In this document: positions 52,379 to 59,919 of the stretch, piece by piece
How the letters are laid out: each line of letters opens with the position of its first letter
Numbering within the stretch: the first letter of the stretch is position 1
Source: LMUY01 sp965198895
Lineage (GTDB): Bacteria; Pseudomonadota; Alphaproteobacteria; Acetobacterales; Acetobacteraceae
Assembly: GCA_965198895.1 (NCBI GenBank)
Contig: OZ240676.1
Coordinates: forward strand, 3,968,001 to 4,032,000
Reading direction: 5' to 3'
Length of the DNA: 64,000 nucleotides
Program-made: the position numbers and the translations under genes
Notes under the pieces: model-generated
The model's database searches: none
Told to the model about the DNA's origin: nothing
What the model saw: the letters and a program-made list of their open reading frames with translations, nothing else

Positions 52379-52645
52379 ATGGCATCGCGTCCTAAGAGCA
52401 GCCTTGATGACCTCGCTGTACCGAAGGGTGGGGAACCGCCTGCCGCGGTATCATCCGCTCCACCAGCGTCGGCGCCGGGGCAGAAGAACTACGCGCACAC
52501 CCTGTCCTTGCGCCTGACAGCCGACCAGTACCGCCGCCTGCGCCGCTACGTGGCCAAGGTCGAGGACGAGGGACATGGCCGGGTGACGCACCAGAGCGTA
52601 ATTGAGACCGCGCTAGCTGAGTATCTGGAGCGGCAGGGCGGGTGA
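52379..52645 (+). CDS. Small RHH-like partition partner (ParB/ParG-like)
   Basis: 88 aa from ATG 52379, five bases after the parA stop. A Pro/Ala-rich flexible N-terminus (GEPPAAVSSAPPASAPGQKN) leads to LSLRLTADQYRRLRRYVAKV and RVTHQSVIETALAEYLERQ, an RHH-type DNA-binding unit. A disordered N-terminus with an RHH core is the architecture of the ParG/type Ib partner, which binds the centromere and stimulates ParA. The 24-bp repeats next to it are the likely binding sites. Confidence 0.75.
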   Translation: MASRPKSSLDDLAVPKGGEPPAAVSSAPPASAPGQKNYAHTLSLRLTADQYRRLRRYVAKVEDEGHGRVTHQSVIETALAEYLERQGG

Positions 52646-52662
52646 TGGGTGTGGGTGCGTGT

Positions 52663-52686
52663 TGATGCATGCGCATCAACGCATCG
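52663..52686. repeat. 24-bp iteron/centromere-like site 2
   Basis: TGATGCATGCGCATCAACGC and the following ATCG, within a larger palindromic block (GTTGATGC and GCATCAAC flanking ATGC). It lies 17 bases after the partition partner's stop codon, at the downstream edge of the par operon. Confidence 0.68.
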
Positions 52687-52746
52687 CTCTTTTTGCTCAT
52701 TCGGGATTGGTAAAGCTAACCACCGTCTAGAACAGGAGCATCTGCC

Positions 52747-53104
52747 ATGAACGAAACGCAGAAGCGGGCCATCATCCAACGTATCCGGATCAGGCCGTAG
52801 AATATGCGGCGAACCCGCCGCCGGGGAGCCTACCTTCACAGCCGAAGAGGCCGACGCCTACTTGGCTGCGGCGACGCCGCTCGCTTTCTTCCGGGCGCGA
52901 TCGGGGCGCAGCCAGTCTGCTGTCGCGGCCGAGGTCGGGATCAGCCAGCCATATCTGGCGCAACTTGAAACCGGCAAGCGCGAAGGTACGACCTCGACGA
53001 TGGCCCGGCTCGCGCGGCTCCTGAACGTCCGCCTCGACGATCTGGTCTACGAGCCCGCTGCTGACACCGCGCCGTCGGCGGACGATGATGAGGGTTCGAT
53101 CTAA
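52747..53104 (+). pseudogene. Xre-family HTH regulator with two apparent frameshifts
   Basis: The frame from ATG 52747 gives MNETQKRAIIQRIRIRP then stops. One base missing near 52788 would restore RDQAVEYAANPP, and one in the G4 run at 52823-52826 would restore PTFTAEEADAYLAAATPLAF. The downstream frame from 52862 is open: RARSGRSQSAVAAEVGISQP, YLAQLETGKREGTTSTMARL, ARLLNVRLDDLVYEP, an Xre HTH. The combined reading resembles chromosomal antitoxin-like regulators of this family. As given, only a product from TTG 52862 is complete. Both breaks lie in homopolymers. Confidence 0.6.
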
Positions 53105-53568
53105 CGGGTCAGACGCTGGGAGACCCATCCTTCGGGCTTGTCCGTGCCGACCCGAATCCAGCCGGTCGTCGTCGCGAACTGAGCCAATATCTCGCCGCGA
53201 TGTCCAACGCGTAAGATGGGTGCCGAGGCCGACGGGGCCTGGCGTATATTGGCACCAGTGATCAGCGTAAGCCGTGGCAGACGGTCATCAGTGGTCGTCT
53301 CGGGCACCCGAGGCGGCGTGACCGCCACGGCAGGGAGCCACCGCGTGGCGAGATCAGCCCGGTCCTGGCGATGATGCTCCCGCATCCCACGCACGCCCGC
53401 GACGACCATGGCGATCAGAACGATCAGCGAGCCAATGGATAAGGACCGGCCGATCAGCGCGCCCGCAGTCGGCGACAAGGGACGGGCTTTGTTACTGCCG
53501 ACCGTGCGAGCATCTCGTTGCAGAAGAATGCCGACCGCCCACACCGAGAAGTCGATCCAGAAGCGCAC
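53101..53568 (-). CDS. Membrane protein with bacterial SH3 domain
   Basis: 155 aa from ATG 53568. An N-terminal membrane helix around SIGSLIVLIAMVVAGVRGMR, a short linker, then an SH3_3 domain: LTLITGANIRQAPSASAPIL, RVGHRGEILAQFATTTGWIR, VGTDKPEGWVSQRLTR. Such domains bind peptidoglycan or peptide ligands in the envelope. The stop overlaps the converging HTH gene. Cargo or host-interaction function unknown. Confidence 0.72.
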   Translation of the reverse strand: MRFWIDFSVWAVGILLQRDARTVGSNKARPLSPTAGALIGRSLSIGSLIVLIAMVVAGVRGMREHHRQDRADLATRWLPAVAVTPPRVPETTTDDRLPRLTLITGANIRQAPSASAPILRVGHRGEILAQFATTTGWIRVGTDKPEGWVSQRLTR

Positions 53569-54103
53569 GGCCTAGATTACCACGATGTGCATGTGAGCCT
53601 GTGCCTGATCCGTACGGGACCTAACATGACGGGCCATTTGGAACACTTCCTGTTCTGAAATGGCAAATTTCGTTAGAAAGCTGACTCCGGAACCGCCATT
53701 CCACGCGCATCAGCAGGAACCCGAAAAGGAAAAGCGAAGCACCGCCGGGGAATGAGCTAGAGGGCGCGACTTGCGCATGAAGGGATCACCTCACCTCAGC
53801 CGGACACCGTCAGCGCCGCCAGTTCGGCTCGCCTCGTCGCCGACGCGAACCCGAGCAGTAGCAGCGACTGGTCACGGGGTCAGCAGAACTCGTGATTTTT
53901 TAACGAGTGATGCACTGATGCATGTACGTCAACGCATTGACCTAGCTTTGTCGTTTAAGAACTTGTGACGGTCGTCCGCGCCGCACCGTGTGAAGACGCC
54001 ATTCCTAGCCGCCCATCTGGACGCCCCCGAGATCGAGGAGGCCTCCAATGTGGCCGACGTGATGCTGTGGCTGGATCAGAACGTGGACGTAGTAGCTCAT
54101 CAC
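53569..54103. other. Gene-less stretch with repeat site 3
   Basis: No supported gene. It contains the third 24-bp repeat and, just before it, a weak stem (ACTCGT ... ACGAGT around a T-rich loop, about 53888-53907) that could be a terminator in either direction. Confidence 0.4.
53916..53939. repeat. 24-bp iteron/centromere-like site 3
   Basis: TGATGCATGTACGTCAACGC followed by ATTG; 20 of 24 identical to site 2. It lies 1.2 kb from the other sites, beyond the Xre and SH3 genes, so it may bind the same partition protein or serve as an operator for the neighbouring gene. Confidence 0.55.
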
Positions 54104-54550
54104 CTACATCTTCGCCCAGATACCCACCTGCCGGGCCAGCGACGCGTAACCCGACGTTCCCGCCCGGGCCAGAAAGTCCACCGGCGCCGCTCCAGAGGTC
54201 ACAGCCAACGTATTGCCTGCCACCATCCACTCGCCAACCCGGTCTCGCTTGATCGTGCGCATGCCCGCGTCGATGGCGATCAAGTGCTGTACGCGGGTGA
54301 TCTGGTCGGGCGTGAGCGACCCGGCACGGTAGCCGAGGCCGGTCAGCATGCGCCAGGCGCGGGCAGGGGCCATCTTCCAGCCCTGCAGCAGTCCGAGGAA
54401 GGCGTCGATAGCCATCGAGGACGTCAGGGGCGCTGTAGGGGGCTCCGGCACGTCCTGGGGCCGCTTGTCGACCGCAGAAGCGATACGACGCGGGGCAGGG
54501 CGCTTTCCAGGCGGTGGGGCGTAGACGATGCGGGCGGGACGGTCGGACAT
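54104..54550 (-). CDS. Xre/MbcA/ParS-type protein, orphan antitoxin candidate
   Basis: 148 aa from ATG 54550 (upstream frame to 54682 unlikely). A Pro-rich basic N-terminus precedes AIDAFLGLLQGWKMAPARAW, RMLTGLGYRAGSLTPDQITR, VQHLIAIDAGMRTIKRDRVG, EWMVAGNTLAVTSGAAPVDF. This follows the Xre/MbcA/ParS layout (HTH, then a LTPDQ helix, then GN...P-x-dFL). The usual partner, a RES-domain toxin, is absent from the vicinity, so the gene may be a remnant or a stand-alone regulator. Family call tentative. Confidence 0.6.
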   Translation of the reverse strand: MSDRPARIVYAPPPGKRPAPRRIASAVDKRPQDVPEPPTAPLTSSMAIDAFLGLLQGWKMAPARAWRMLTGLGYRAGSLTPDQITRVQHLIAIDAGMRTIKRDRVGEWMVAGNTLAVTSGAAPVDFLARAGTSGYASLARQVGIWAKM

Positions 54551-54765
54551 AGCTCGAACCACGCCAGCGCCACCGGGCAGATGTCCACGGCAGGTTGCCG
54601 GACGATCTTCACAGCGGACGTAGCGTCGACCGGGAAGGGGCTGGCAGGGTTCGAAATCTGGTAGCCTCTCTACCCAGGCCATCTCCGAGTTGTGACGTGA
54701 ATCGAGCCCTTTTTCCCGCGAATGGCTCGTTGAATGGGGCCAAGACGGTATTGAGCCAATCTAGG

Positions 54766-55800
54766 TTAGACTTGGCGCTTAGATCCTCGGCCGCGACGTG
54801 ACCGCCCAGCCAACACAAGCGCGGCCACCCCCGCCACCGCAGCAAGGGTGACGCCGGGGTTAAGTTGGGCTTCTAGGGCAAGGCTCGCCTTGCGCGTCAT
54901 GGGGCGCAGGCTGCTGTTCTCGGATAAATCGTGCCGTGGCTCGTATAGATTATCGCGCTCGGTCGGACTGCCCGGGTTCTTGGTTGTCATGCTCGCATGG
55001 CCAACACGGGCGGTGATCCAATCCATAACGCGGGGCGCGAGCAGGTTGCCAACGACCATGCTCACCCCACCAGCACCGCCTATGGTCAAGTCTCGAGCCG
55101 GCGTTTCGCATGCGTGGGTAATGGCACGTGCGACCAGGTGTGGATCGTAGGCTGGCGGCGGGTTGCGAGTGCCAGGCGAGTCCATCCGATTGCGGGCATG
55201 ATCCGTAAATGGCGTGTTGATCGCCGCCGGCTTGATCAGGGTGAATGAGATTGGCTGCCGCTCAGCCTCTGCCTCCCGACGCAACGCTTCGGTAAAGCCT
55301 TTAACGGCGAACTTGGCCGCACAATATGCGCCTTGATAGGGTATTGCGACCTCACCGAGCACGCTGCCGACGTTGATGATAGCGCCGCCCATCTTCTTCA
55401 GGTGCTCGGCGGCAATCAACGCACCATGGACGGTGCCCCAATAAGTGACGTCAAATAGCCGCCTTTGGTCCTCCAGGGAGACCGAGTCCAGCCTGCCGTA
55501 GATGAAAGCTCCAGCGTCGTTTATCCACGTGTCGAACCGCCCAAACGTTTCCACCGCCTTCGCCGCGGCGGCTTCGAGCTCAGGCTTGTTGGCCACGTCG
55601 GCCACGGCGTATTCGGCCTGCCCCCCGGCGCTCCGAATTTCGTCGCGAACGCTCCGTAGCGCATCTTCGTTGCGCGCGATCAGGAACAGTTTGGCGCCGC
55701 GCTGCGCCAACATGCGAACGGTGACGAGCCCAATACCGGAGGTGCTGCCGGTAAGAACTACGACCTGCTGAGACAACGGCTTAAGGGTGACGCGGGCCAT
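54766..55800 (-). CDS. SDR-family oxidoreductase with C-terminal membrane helix
   Basis: A 344-aa protein. N-terminal Rossmann: VVVLTGSTSGIGLVTVRMLA (TGxxxGIG), NDAGAF, GSVLGEVAIPYQGAYCAAKF (catalytic Ser-Tyr-Lys, YCAAK) and LIKPAAINTPF. The C-terminus carries GVTLAAVAGVAALVLAGRSR, a membrane anchor, and a basic end. NAD(P)-dependent; substrate unknown. This form of extended SDR with a terminal anchor is often next to stress-associated genes, here a deaminase and a DUF892 protein. Confidence 0.85.
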   Translation of the reverse strand: MARVTLKPLSQQVVVLTGSTSGIGLVTVRMLAQRGAKLFLIARNEDALRSVRDEIRSAGGQAEYAVADVANKPELEAAAAKAVETFGRFDTWINDAGAFIYGRLDSVSLEDQRRLFDVTYWGTVHGALIAAEHLKKMGGAIINVGSVLGEVAIPYQGAYCAAKFAVKGFTEALRREAEAERQPISFTLIKPAAINTPFTDHARNRMDSPGTRNPPPAYDPHLVARAITHACETPARDLTIGGAGGVSMVVGNLLAPRVMDWITARVGHASMTTKNPGSPTERDNLYEPRHDLSENSSLRPMTRKASLALEAQLNPGVTLAAVAGVAALVLAGRSRRGRGSKRQV

Positions 55801-56135
55801 CTGAAGAACTCCGGACTAAGCCAAGCCAAACATCCGGATTGGAGGAGGGTTGCCGGAAGTCCGTAAGGCCAGCGCTGCTCCTTCTGGAGGCACGTCCCTG
55901 ACCGTACGCCTAAGGAAGGAACCCGCCTCCCCGCAGGCGATGCGCGCCAACCTGGCGGGCGCCCGTTTCAGGGTTTTCAGGTGGCAGGCGCACGCGAGAT
56001 CCTGCACCAGGCCGGACTTGATTGGGCAATGATGCCGGCGCCGCGGGCATTAACCGGACGCGTGACCAGCACGAGGAGACGAGGCCCAGCCGCTGCTGTG
56101 ACATGGCCAGGCTAGACGTTAGGCCGCCCAACAAC
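55801..56135. other. Gene-less stretch
   Basis: No supported gene. It holds the likely promoter of the SDR gene and spacer to the deaminase. Short open frames on both strands have no protein-like sequence. Confidence 0.4.
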
Positions 56136-56621
56136 TCAGGTGTTTACCCGCTCGGCCTCCGGCACGTGCTCGTTTGGGCCGACGTAGAGAGCCGCACACT
56201 CTTCGGCCAGCACCCCGCCCCGTAATGCGATGTCGCTCTTGAATGCGTCGGTGATAAAGTCCATCGCGTTCATGTGCCGGTCCTCGAAATACATCTCGTG
56301 GACCTGGTGGCGCTCGGCTCCGTAGACTATGCGGCTTAGCTTAGCCCAGATCGATGCCATGCTGCACATCCCACAGGGCTGCAGGGTCGAGTAGAGGGTC
56401 GCGCCACGGAACTCGTGCGTGCCGAGGCGCTCGCCCGCCCGTCGTATGGCGAGGATCTCGGCATGGGCGGTCGGGTCATGGCGAGCGTCGACTTCGTTGT
56501 GCGCCTCGCCGATGATTTCGCCGTCCAGGACGATCACGCAGCCGATCTCGTTTCCGCCGAGCGCACGCTTGCCGCGCTGCGCGAGTTCGATTGCGCGCCG
56601 CATGTAAGTCTCGTCTTTCAT
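56136..56621 (-). CDS. Cytidine/guanine-type nucleoside deaminase
   Basis: 161 aa from ATG 56621: MKDETYMRRAIELAQRGKRA, then GCVIVLDGEIIGEAHNEVDA, zinc site AHAEILAIRRA (His, Glu) and LQPCGMCSMASI (two Cys), then VYGAERHQVHEMYFEDRHMN. The CDA-fold deaminates a nucleobase or nucleoside; the substrate is not set by these motifs, with guanine or related purines likely. It lies 13 bases downstream of the DUF892 gene, so the two may be co-transcribed. An upstream frame to 56663 overlaps that gene and is not used. Confidence 0.82.
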   Translation of the reverse strand: MKDETYMRRAIELAQRGKRALGGNEIGCVIVLDGEIIGEAHNEVDARHDPTAHAEILAIRRAGERLGTHEFRGATLYSTLQPCGMCSMASIWAKLSRIVYGAERHQVHEMYFEDRHMNAMDFITDAFKSDIALRGGVLAEECAALYVGPNEHVPEAERVNT

Positions 56622-56634
56622 GTCATCGATCCGA

Positions 56635-57123
56635 CTAACGCGCTTTCTGTTGTAAATACGCATGCACGAAATCTGGGATATGGCTGCCGAGCCAGTCGCC
56701 CATCTCCTGCTCCTCTTTCATAGAGAGCTCTAGAACCGCTTGGTCAGCGATGGCGCCAGCAGCCTCGGCGAGAGCAAGTAACACTTTGTAGGAGCCAATC
56801 TCGTAAGCCTTGTAACCGACCGCGGCGAGCACGTTCTTCAGCATCTCATCAGATGCTGTCACATGGGCGAAACCAGCCACTGTCGCGACCGCTCCGGTTA
56901 TCGCTTCCTTCGCCAGCGATTTGCGACTGCCGTGTTTGGCGAGCAGATCGTCCAATCGGGCGGCTTGGGTTTCTGATTGATCCTTGTCCTGTTGCATTTT
57001 CGCTTGCAACTCAGGATACGGCTTCATGCGCGGCAACTCGTTTTGGATCGTCCCAATCGCCTGCGTCTCGACGGCGTGCTGATTGCGCAGCCCTGTCAGG
57101 TAGATCTCCGTCACCGCGTTCAT
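56635..57123 (-). CDS. DUF892 ferritin-like stress protein (YciE/YciF type)
   Basis: 162 aa from ATG 57123: MNAVTEIYLTGLRNQHAVET, QAIGTIQNELPRMKPYPELQ, MQQDKDQSETQAARLDDLLA, then helices ending MGDWLGSHIPDFVHAYLQQK. This is the DUF892 four-helix ferritin-like fold, often co-occurring with SDR and catalase-type stress genes. Several Glu and His residues suit a di-metal site. The upstream extension to 57279 is not supported. Probably a stress-response cargo gene. Confidence 0.78.
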   Translation of the reverse strand: MNAVTEIYLTGLRNQHAVETQAIGTIQNELPRMKPYPELQAKMQQDKDQSETQAARLDDLLAKHGSRKSLAKEAITGAVATVAGFAHVTASDEMLKNVLAAVGYKAYEIGSYKVLLALAEAAGAIADQAVLELSMKEEQEMGDWLGSHIPDFVHAYLQQKAR

Positions 57124-57270
57124 GTCATCCGCTCCAAATGCCTGGGCGCAAGAACGCACGCACTCGCTGGCGGCTGCGGTGGGCTTCATCAGAACTAATT
57201 GCACTTGCAGTCGGTCGTGCTGGGAGCATGTAAAGCCGCTGTTTCGGGTGCCAGGCTCACAGCATGCTGC

Positions 57271-57300
57271 GCCGCACAAATCGCTTGCCAGCTAAGTGGC
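57271..57300. repeat. Left direct repeat flanking the CheB-like cassette
   Basis: A 30-base sequence matching 58071-58100 at 28 of 30 positions, in the same orientation and exactly 800 bases away. Its right half contains an imperfect dyad (TTGCCA and TGGC). The pair encloses the CheB-like gene. Confidence 0.7.
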
Positions 57301-57363
57301 TGGGTGGCTTACTGAAGCTGCGGTGTTCGCGCCGCATTCTTGGACGTTTCCTCCCTAAACTTT

Positions 57364-57391
57364 GGCGGCATCGAGAGGTGCCGCCTTTTTT
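57364..57391 (+). terminator. Rho-independent terminator
   Basis: GGCGGCA, an 8-base loop (TCGAGAGG), TGCCGCC and then six T. A perfect 7-bp stem followed by a T-run on the plus strand. No plus-strand gene ends nearby, so it may end a small RNA or shield the CheB-like gene from read-through. Confidence 0.72.
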
Positions 57392-57463
57392 CATTTGAGT
57401 GCGGCGAGTCAACGGGCGCTCGTCGCTCGGTTGTGACCTAGCGGATGTGCAAAACGTTGTGGA

Positions 57464-58026
57464 ATGGTACCAGAGCCGCCCCACTTCATCGCGATCGGCA
57501 CCTCAGGTTGGGAGGGGCTGGACGACATCAAGGCCTTGTTAAACCTTCTGCAAGCGCCCGTGTCTGCCGTCGTCATGGTCGTGTTGCACCGCCCCAGCGA
57601 CAAGATCAGCCACCTTCGGGAGGTGCTCGCCAAGAGCTGCGGCATCAAAGTTGTGCTCGCCGACGAAGCTGAAATCCTCGAAGAGGGCGTCTGCTACATT
57701 GGAGAACCCGACGGTCACTTGACCCTAATGGACACCCACCTGGCGCATCTGCTCCCGGGCGCAGGTCACCGGCTGCGAGGGCGGACGATCGACGTGCTCT
57801 TTGAGTCTTTGGCATCTCACGCCGGAACACGGGCCACCTGCATCGCCTGTCCGGCGCATTGGATGATGGATCACGTGGCCTAGCCGCCATCCACGCTGCT
57901 GGTGGTCTCACGATGGTGCTTGACCCAGGCCAAAAACCACGGGGCATGCAGCAGAACGCGATCGATTACGATGGCCCAATTAGTCTTATTGGAACTGCTG
58001 CAGAAATAGCAGCGGCAATTGGTTAG
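57464..58026 (+). pseudogene. CheB-like methylesterase-domain protein, frameshifted
   Basis: The first frame reads FIAIGTSGWEGLDDIKALLN, VLHRPSDKISHLREVLAKSC and VCYIGEPDGHLTLMDTHLAH, then RTIDVLFESLASHAGTRATC. A one-base deletion in the C run near 57846 breaks it. Restored, it reads ALSGALDDGSRGLAAIHAAG and GLTMVLDPGQKPRGM to TAG 58024-58026. This is the C-terminal catalytic fold of the CheB methylesterase (GSTG-like nucleophile loop altered to GTSG; receiver domain absent). No chemotaxis genes adjoin it. It lies alone between two 30-bp direct repeats. Confidence 0.72.
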
Positions 58027-58070
58027 CAAAATCACGGCTAAGTGCCTGGGCATTTCGTCGCACATTGCGC

Positions 58071-58100
58071 GCCGCACAAATAACTTGCCAGCTAAGTGGC
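58071..58100. repeat. Right direct repeat flanking the CheB-like cassette
   Basis: Twenty-eight of 30 bases are identical to 57271-57300. It sits 45 bases after the restored CheB-like stop codon. The pair could be a recombination footprint or a shared regulatory sequence. Confidence 0.7.
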
Positions 58101-58120
58101 AAAGGTTGCGCAGAACCTGA

Positions 58121-58294
58121 CTATACGGGACGGGCGAAGACCAACTCGCGCAGTTTGTCTGGTGTGAACTGGAGGAGCAGTGTTACCACGAGCGTCTTGG
58201 CATAGCCCGGACTTCTCCCTCGCTCAGTCATTGCGGCTACGATATCGGCCATCGTAGCGTCGGCAAGCAGGCTGTGAGGGGGGGGGTGGTTCAT
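58121..58294 (-). CDS. Small protein with a C9 tract in its 5' end
   Basis: 57 aa from ATG 58294: MNHPPPHSLLADATMADIVA, AMTERGRSPGYAKTLVVTLL, QFTPDKLRELVFARPV. Codons 3-6 contain a run of nine C (plus-strand G at 58278-58286). A slip in this tract would shift the frame, so expression could vary by replication slippage. A clear Shine-Dalgarno is absent and the gene call is weak. Confidence 0.35.
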   Translation of the reverse strand: MNHPPPHSLLADATMADIVAAMTERGRSPGYAKTLVVTLLLQFTPDKLRELVFARPV

Positions 58295-58374
58295 GCCGGA
58301 ACTGTAACACACCGGAGATCTGAGAATGTAGCACATCACGTTGGGGCACAATTAACTAATCTACTGCCTGGTTG

Positions 58375-58554
58375 TCATTTCCCATCCTTGCAACCGTAAC
58401 GAGAACGCAGATCGGCTAACTTCTTATCTAGTTCGACCATTTGCTCAACCAAAGACGCTCTCTGGCCGCGATGCAGCACTCCGCGCTCTCGGGTTTTATT
58501 GATCTCCTCAGCGATCTCGACTTTCTGTTCAGCAAGATACTTAGCAATTGACAT
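58375..58554 (-). CDS. Small coiled-coil hypothetical protein
   Basis: 59 aa from ATG 58554 (ATG 58602 is upstream in frame): MSIAKYLAEQKVEIAEEINK, RERGVLHRGQRASLVEQMVE, LDKKLADLRSRYGCKDGK. Strongly charged heptad-like helices. Lower GC than its surroundings. No family recognised. Confidence 0.4.
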   Translation of the reverse strand: MSIAKYLAEQKVEIAEEINKTRERGVLHRGQRASLVEQMVELDKKLADLRSRYGCKDGK

Positions 58555-58616
58555 AAGCAAGCATAGCACCCAGTGAGTTTCATCACATAGCGGCGTGATC
58601 AAAAGTACATTCGAAC

Positions 58617-58906
58617 TTGCCCATCAATGCGGCGGTGATATCCGGTCTTGCTGGACAGCCTGCCCGGCCAACCGGAGACACAGTGACCCCGACGCCCTTT
58701 GCAGACGACGCTGCCTCAGTCACCGTCGGCAAGCTGACGATCGAGAACAGGACCGACCGGATAGCGGTCTACGGCTCGCTTGACATCACGCGGGTCGAGC
58801 GCTGCTGGCGATCGCGCTGAGGGCGATGCAGGTTCTGGAAGGGGACAGGGAGCTTGCCGGCCTTCCTGCCTACTCCACGGGCCAGGCTGCTGCGACGATG
58901 CCTTGA
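58617..58906 (+). pseudogene. Small alphaproteobacterial hypothetical protein, frameshifted
   Basis: The first frame reads VTVGKLTIENRTDRIAVYGS then LDITRVERC and stops at 58820. Supplying one G in the G run at 58792-58794 restores GRALLAIALRAMQVLEGDRE and LAGLPAYSTGQAAATMP to TGA at 58904-58906. The joined sequence fits a widespread small protein with a DRIAVYGSLDITRD-like core, recalled from related genomes; function unknown. The break lies in a G homopolymer. Confidence 0.5.
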
Positions 58907-58951
58907 CGACGTGACGGCGACGCGCCGACGCCGTGAAGAGTGTCTGCATGG

Positions 58952-59048
58952 ACCAATGCACCGATGGTGCGGATCGACGCCAGCCGCAGCAGGTAACGCC
59001 GCCGTGATGTGAAAACGAGCCGCAAAAAATCACCAGGGGTGCATTGGT
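58952..59048. repeat. Spaced 11-bp inverted repeat
   Basis: ACCAATGCACC at 58952-58962 is the exact reverse complement of GGTGCATTGGT at 59038-59048. The dyad spans 75 intervening bases upstream of the zinc-ribbon gene and could be an operator. Confidence 0.45.
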
Positions 59049-59186
59049 GCATACGGCTCAACCCAACGGCGGCATGATGGAACCACGACGGCGGTGCGAC
59101 GGCGGTGCCGCGGCAAACGTGCATTAAGGACATGCCCTCACGCCGACTCGACTCTCGCGGCTTGTGCTGCTTTTGTTCCTCCGGTC

Positions 59187-59537
59187 ATGCCCTCGGCCAA
59201 GCCACCCTTCGACCGCTCCGTCGCGCTCGCCTGCACGATGCGAACCCTGCGCGGGCGGTGGCTGCACGTGCGATGCCGCTGCGGCCAGAGCAGCCCCAAT
59301 CCCGTCCGGTTGATGCTGCGCGAGCAGCCCGAGTGCGCCGGGCAAACCGTCGCGGATGTTCTGGTCAGTCTGCGGTGCCGGAGCTGCCATGGACGGCGGA
59401 TTACCGTCCACCTGTGCGAGGATGCCCACGGGGTGGGGTCGCTCCCCAAGTCAATCACGCCGGGCTGGGCCCTGCTGCTGCATGACGCGGCTGGGCCCGA
59501 TCTGGAGCCGGACCGCATCAACGCGGCGGCCGAGTGA
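59187..59537 (+). CDS. Zinc-ribbon-like small protein
   Basis: 116 aa from ATG 59187: LRGRWLHVRCRCGQSSPNPV, CAGQTVADVLVSLRCRSCHG and HLCEDAHGVGSLPKS. Cysteine pairs CRCGQ and CRSCHG form a zinc ribbon. Upstream in-frame residues to 59094 are not supported. Similar ribbon proteins occur in Acetobacteraceae mobile elements, a recollection not checked here. The last element gene before the attachment site. Confidence 0.6.
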   Translation: MPSAKPPFDRSVALACTMRTLRGRWLHVRCRCGQSSPNPVRLMLREQPECAGQTVADVLVSLRCRSCHGRRITVHLCEDAHGVGSLPKSITPGWALLLHDAAGPDLEPDRINAAAE

Positions 59538-59919
59538 TCCAATCGCCGACAGCACCGCCGCGCTATGTCGCCGTGCGGCCAGACGGCAACCCATGGAACC
59601 GGCGATCCACCAGCGAGGCCGCAGGATAGAGGGCCATCATAGGCGGGACGAACAGCAGAAGGGCGCGGCAGCAACGCCGGGCTGATCTGGAACGGGCTGG
59701 ATGGAAGGCGCGGCTAGTGTAACCCTTCGCCTCGACTGCCAGTTCCGTGGGGCATTCCGCTAGCGCATACCGGACGATGCCGACATCTGCAGATAGAGCG
59801 GGCTGCTTGCGGAAATTGCTTTGCGCCTCGTCCAGGTTCCGCCCTGGTTCCGGGCCGGTTTCGCGTGGCGCTCTCACGCCAACTCGCTGGGAGCAAAGCA
59901 TTGTAAATAAACAGGTAAA
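59538..59919. other. Right end of the element, gene-less
   Basis: No supported gene. Long open frames on both strands are GC-bias shadows. Contains the arm-type-like site at 59835-59852 and presumably the core-proximal integrase sites up to the attachment repeat. Confidence 0.45.
59835..59852 (+). other. Putative integrase arm-type binding site, right
   Basis: GGTTCCGCCCTGGTTCCG, matching the left site at 22532-22549 at 16 of 18 positions and in the same orientation. Together with the left site it supports integrase binding inside both ends. Confidence 0.6.

Noticed and set aside
59538..59919. Open frames at the right end of the element.
   Set aside because: Sequences are repetitive Arg/Ala-rich and appear on both strands; no start signal or family resemblance.
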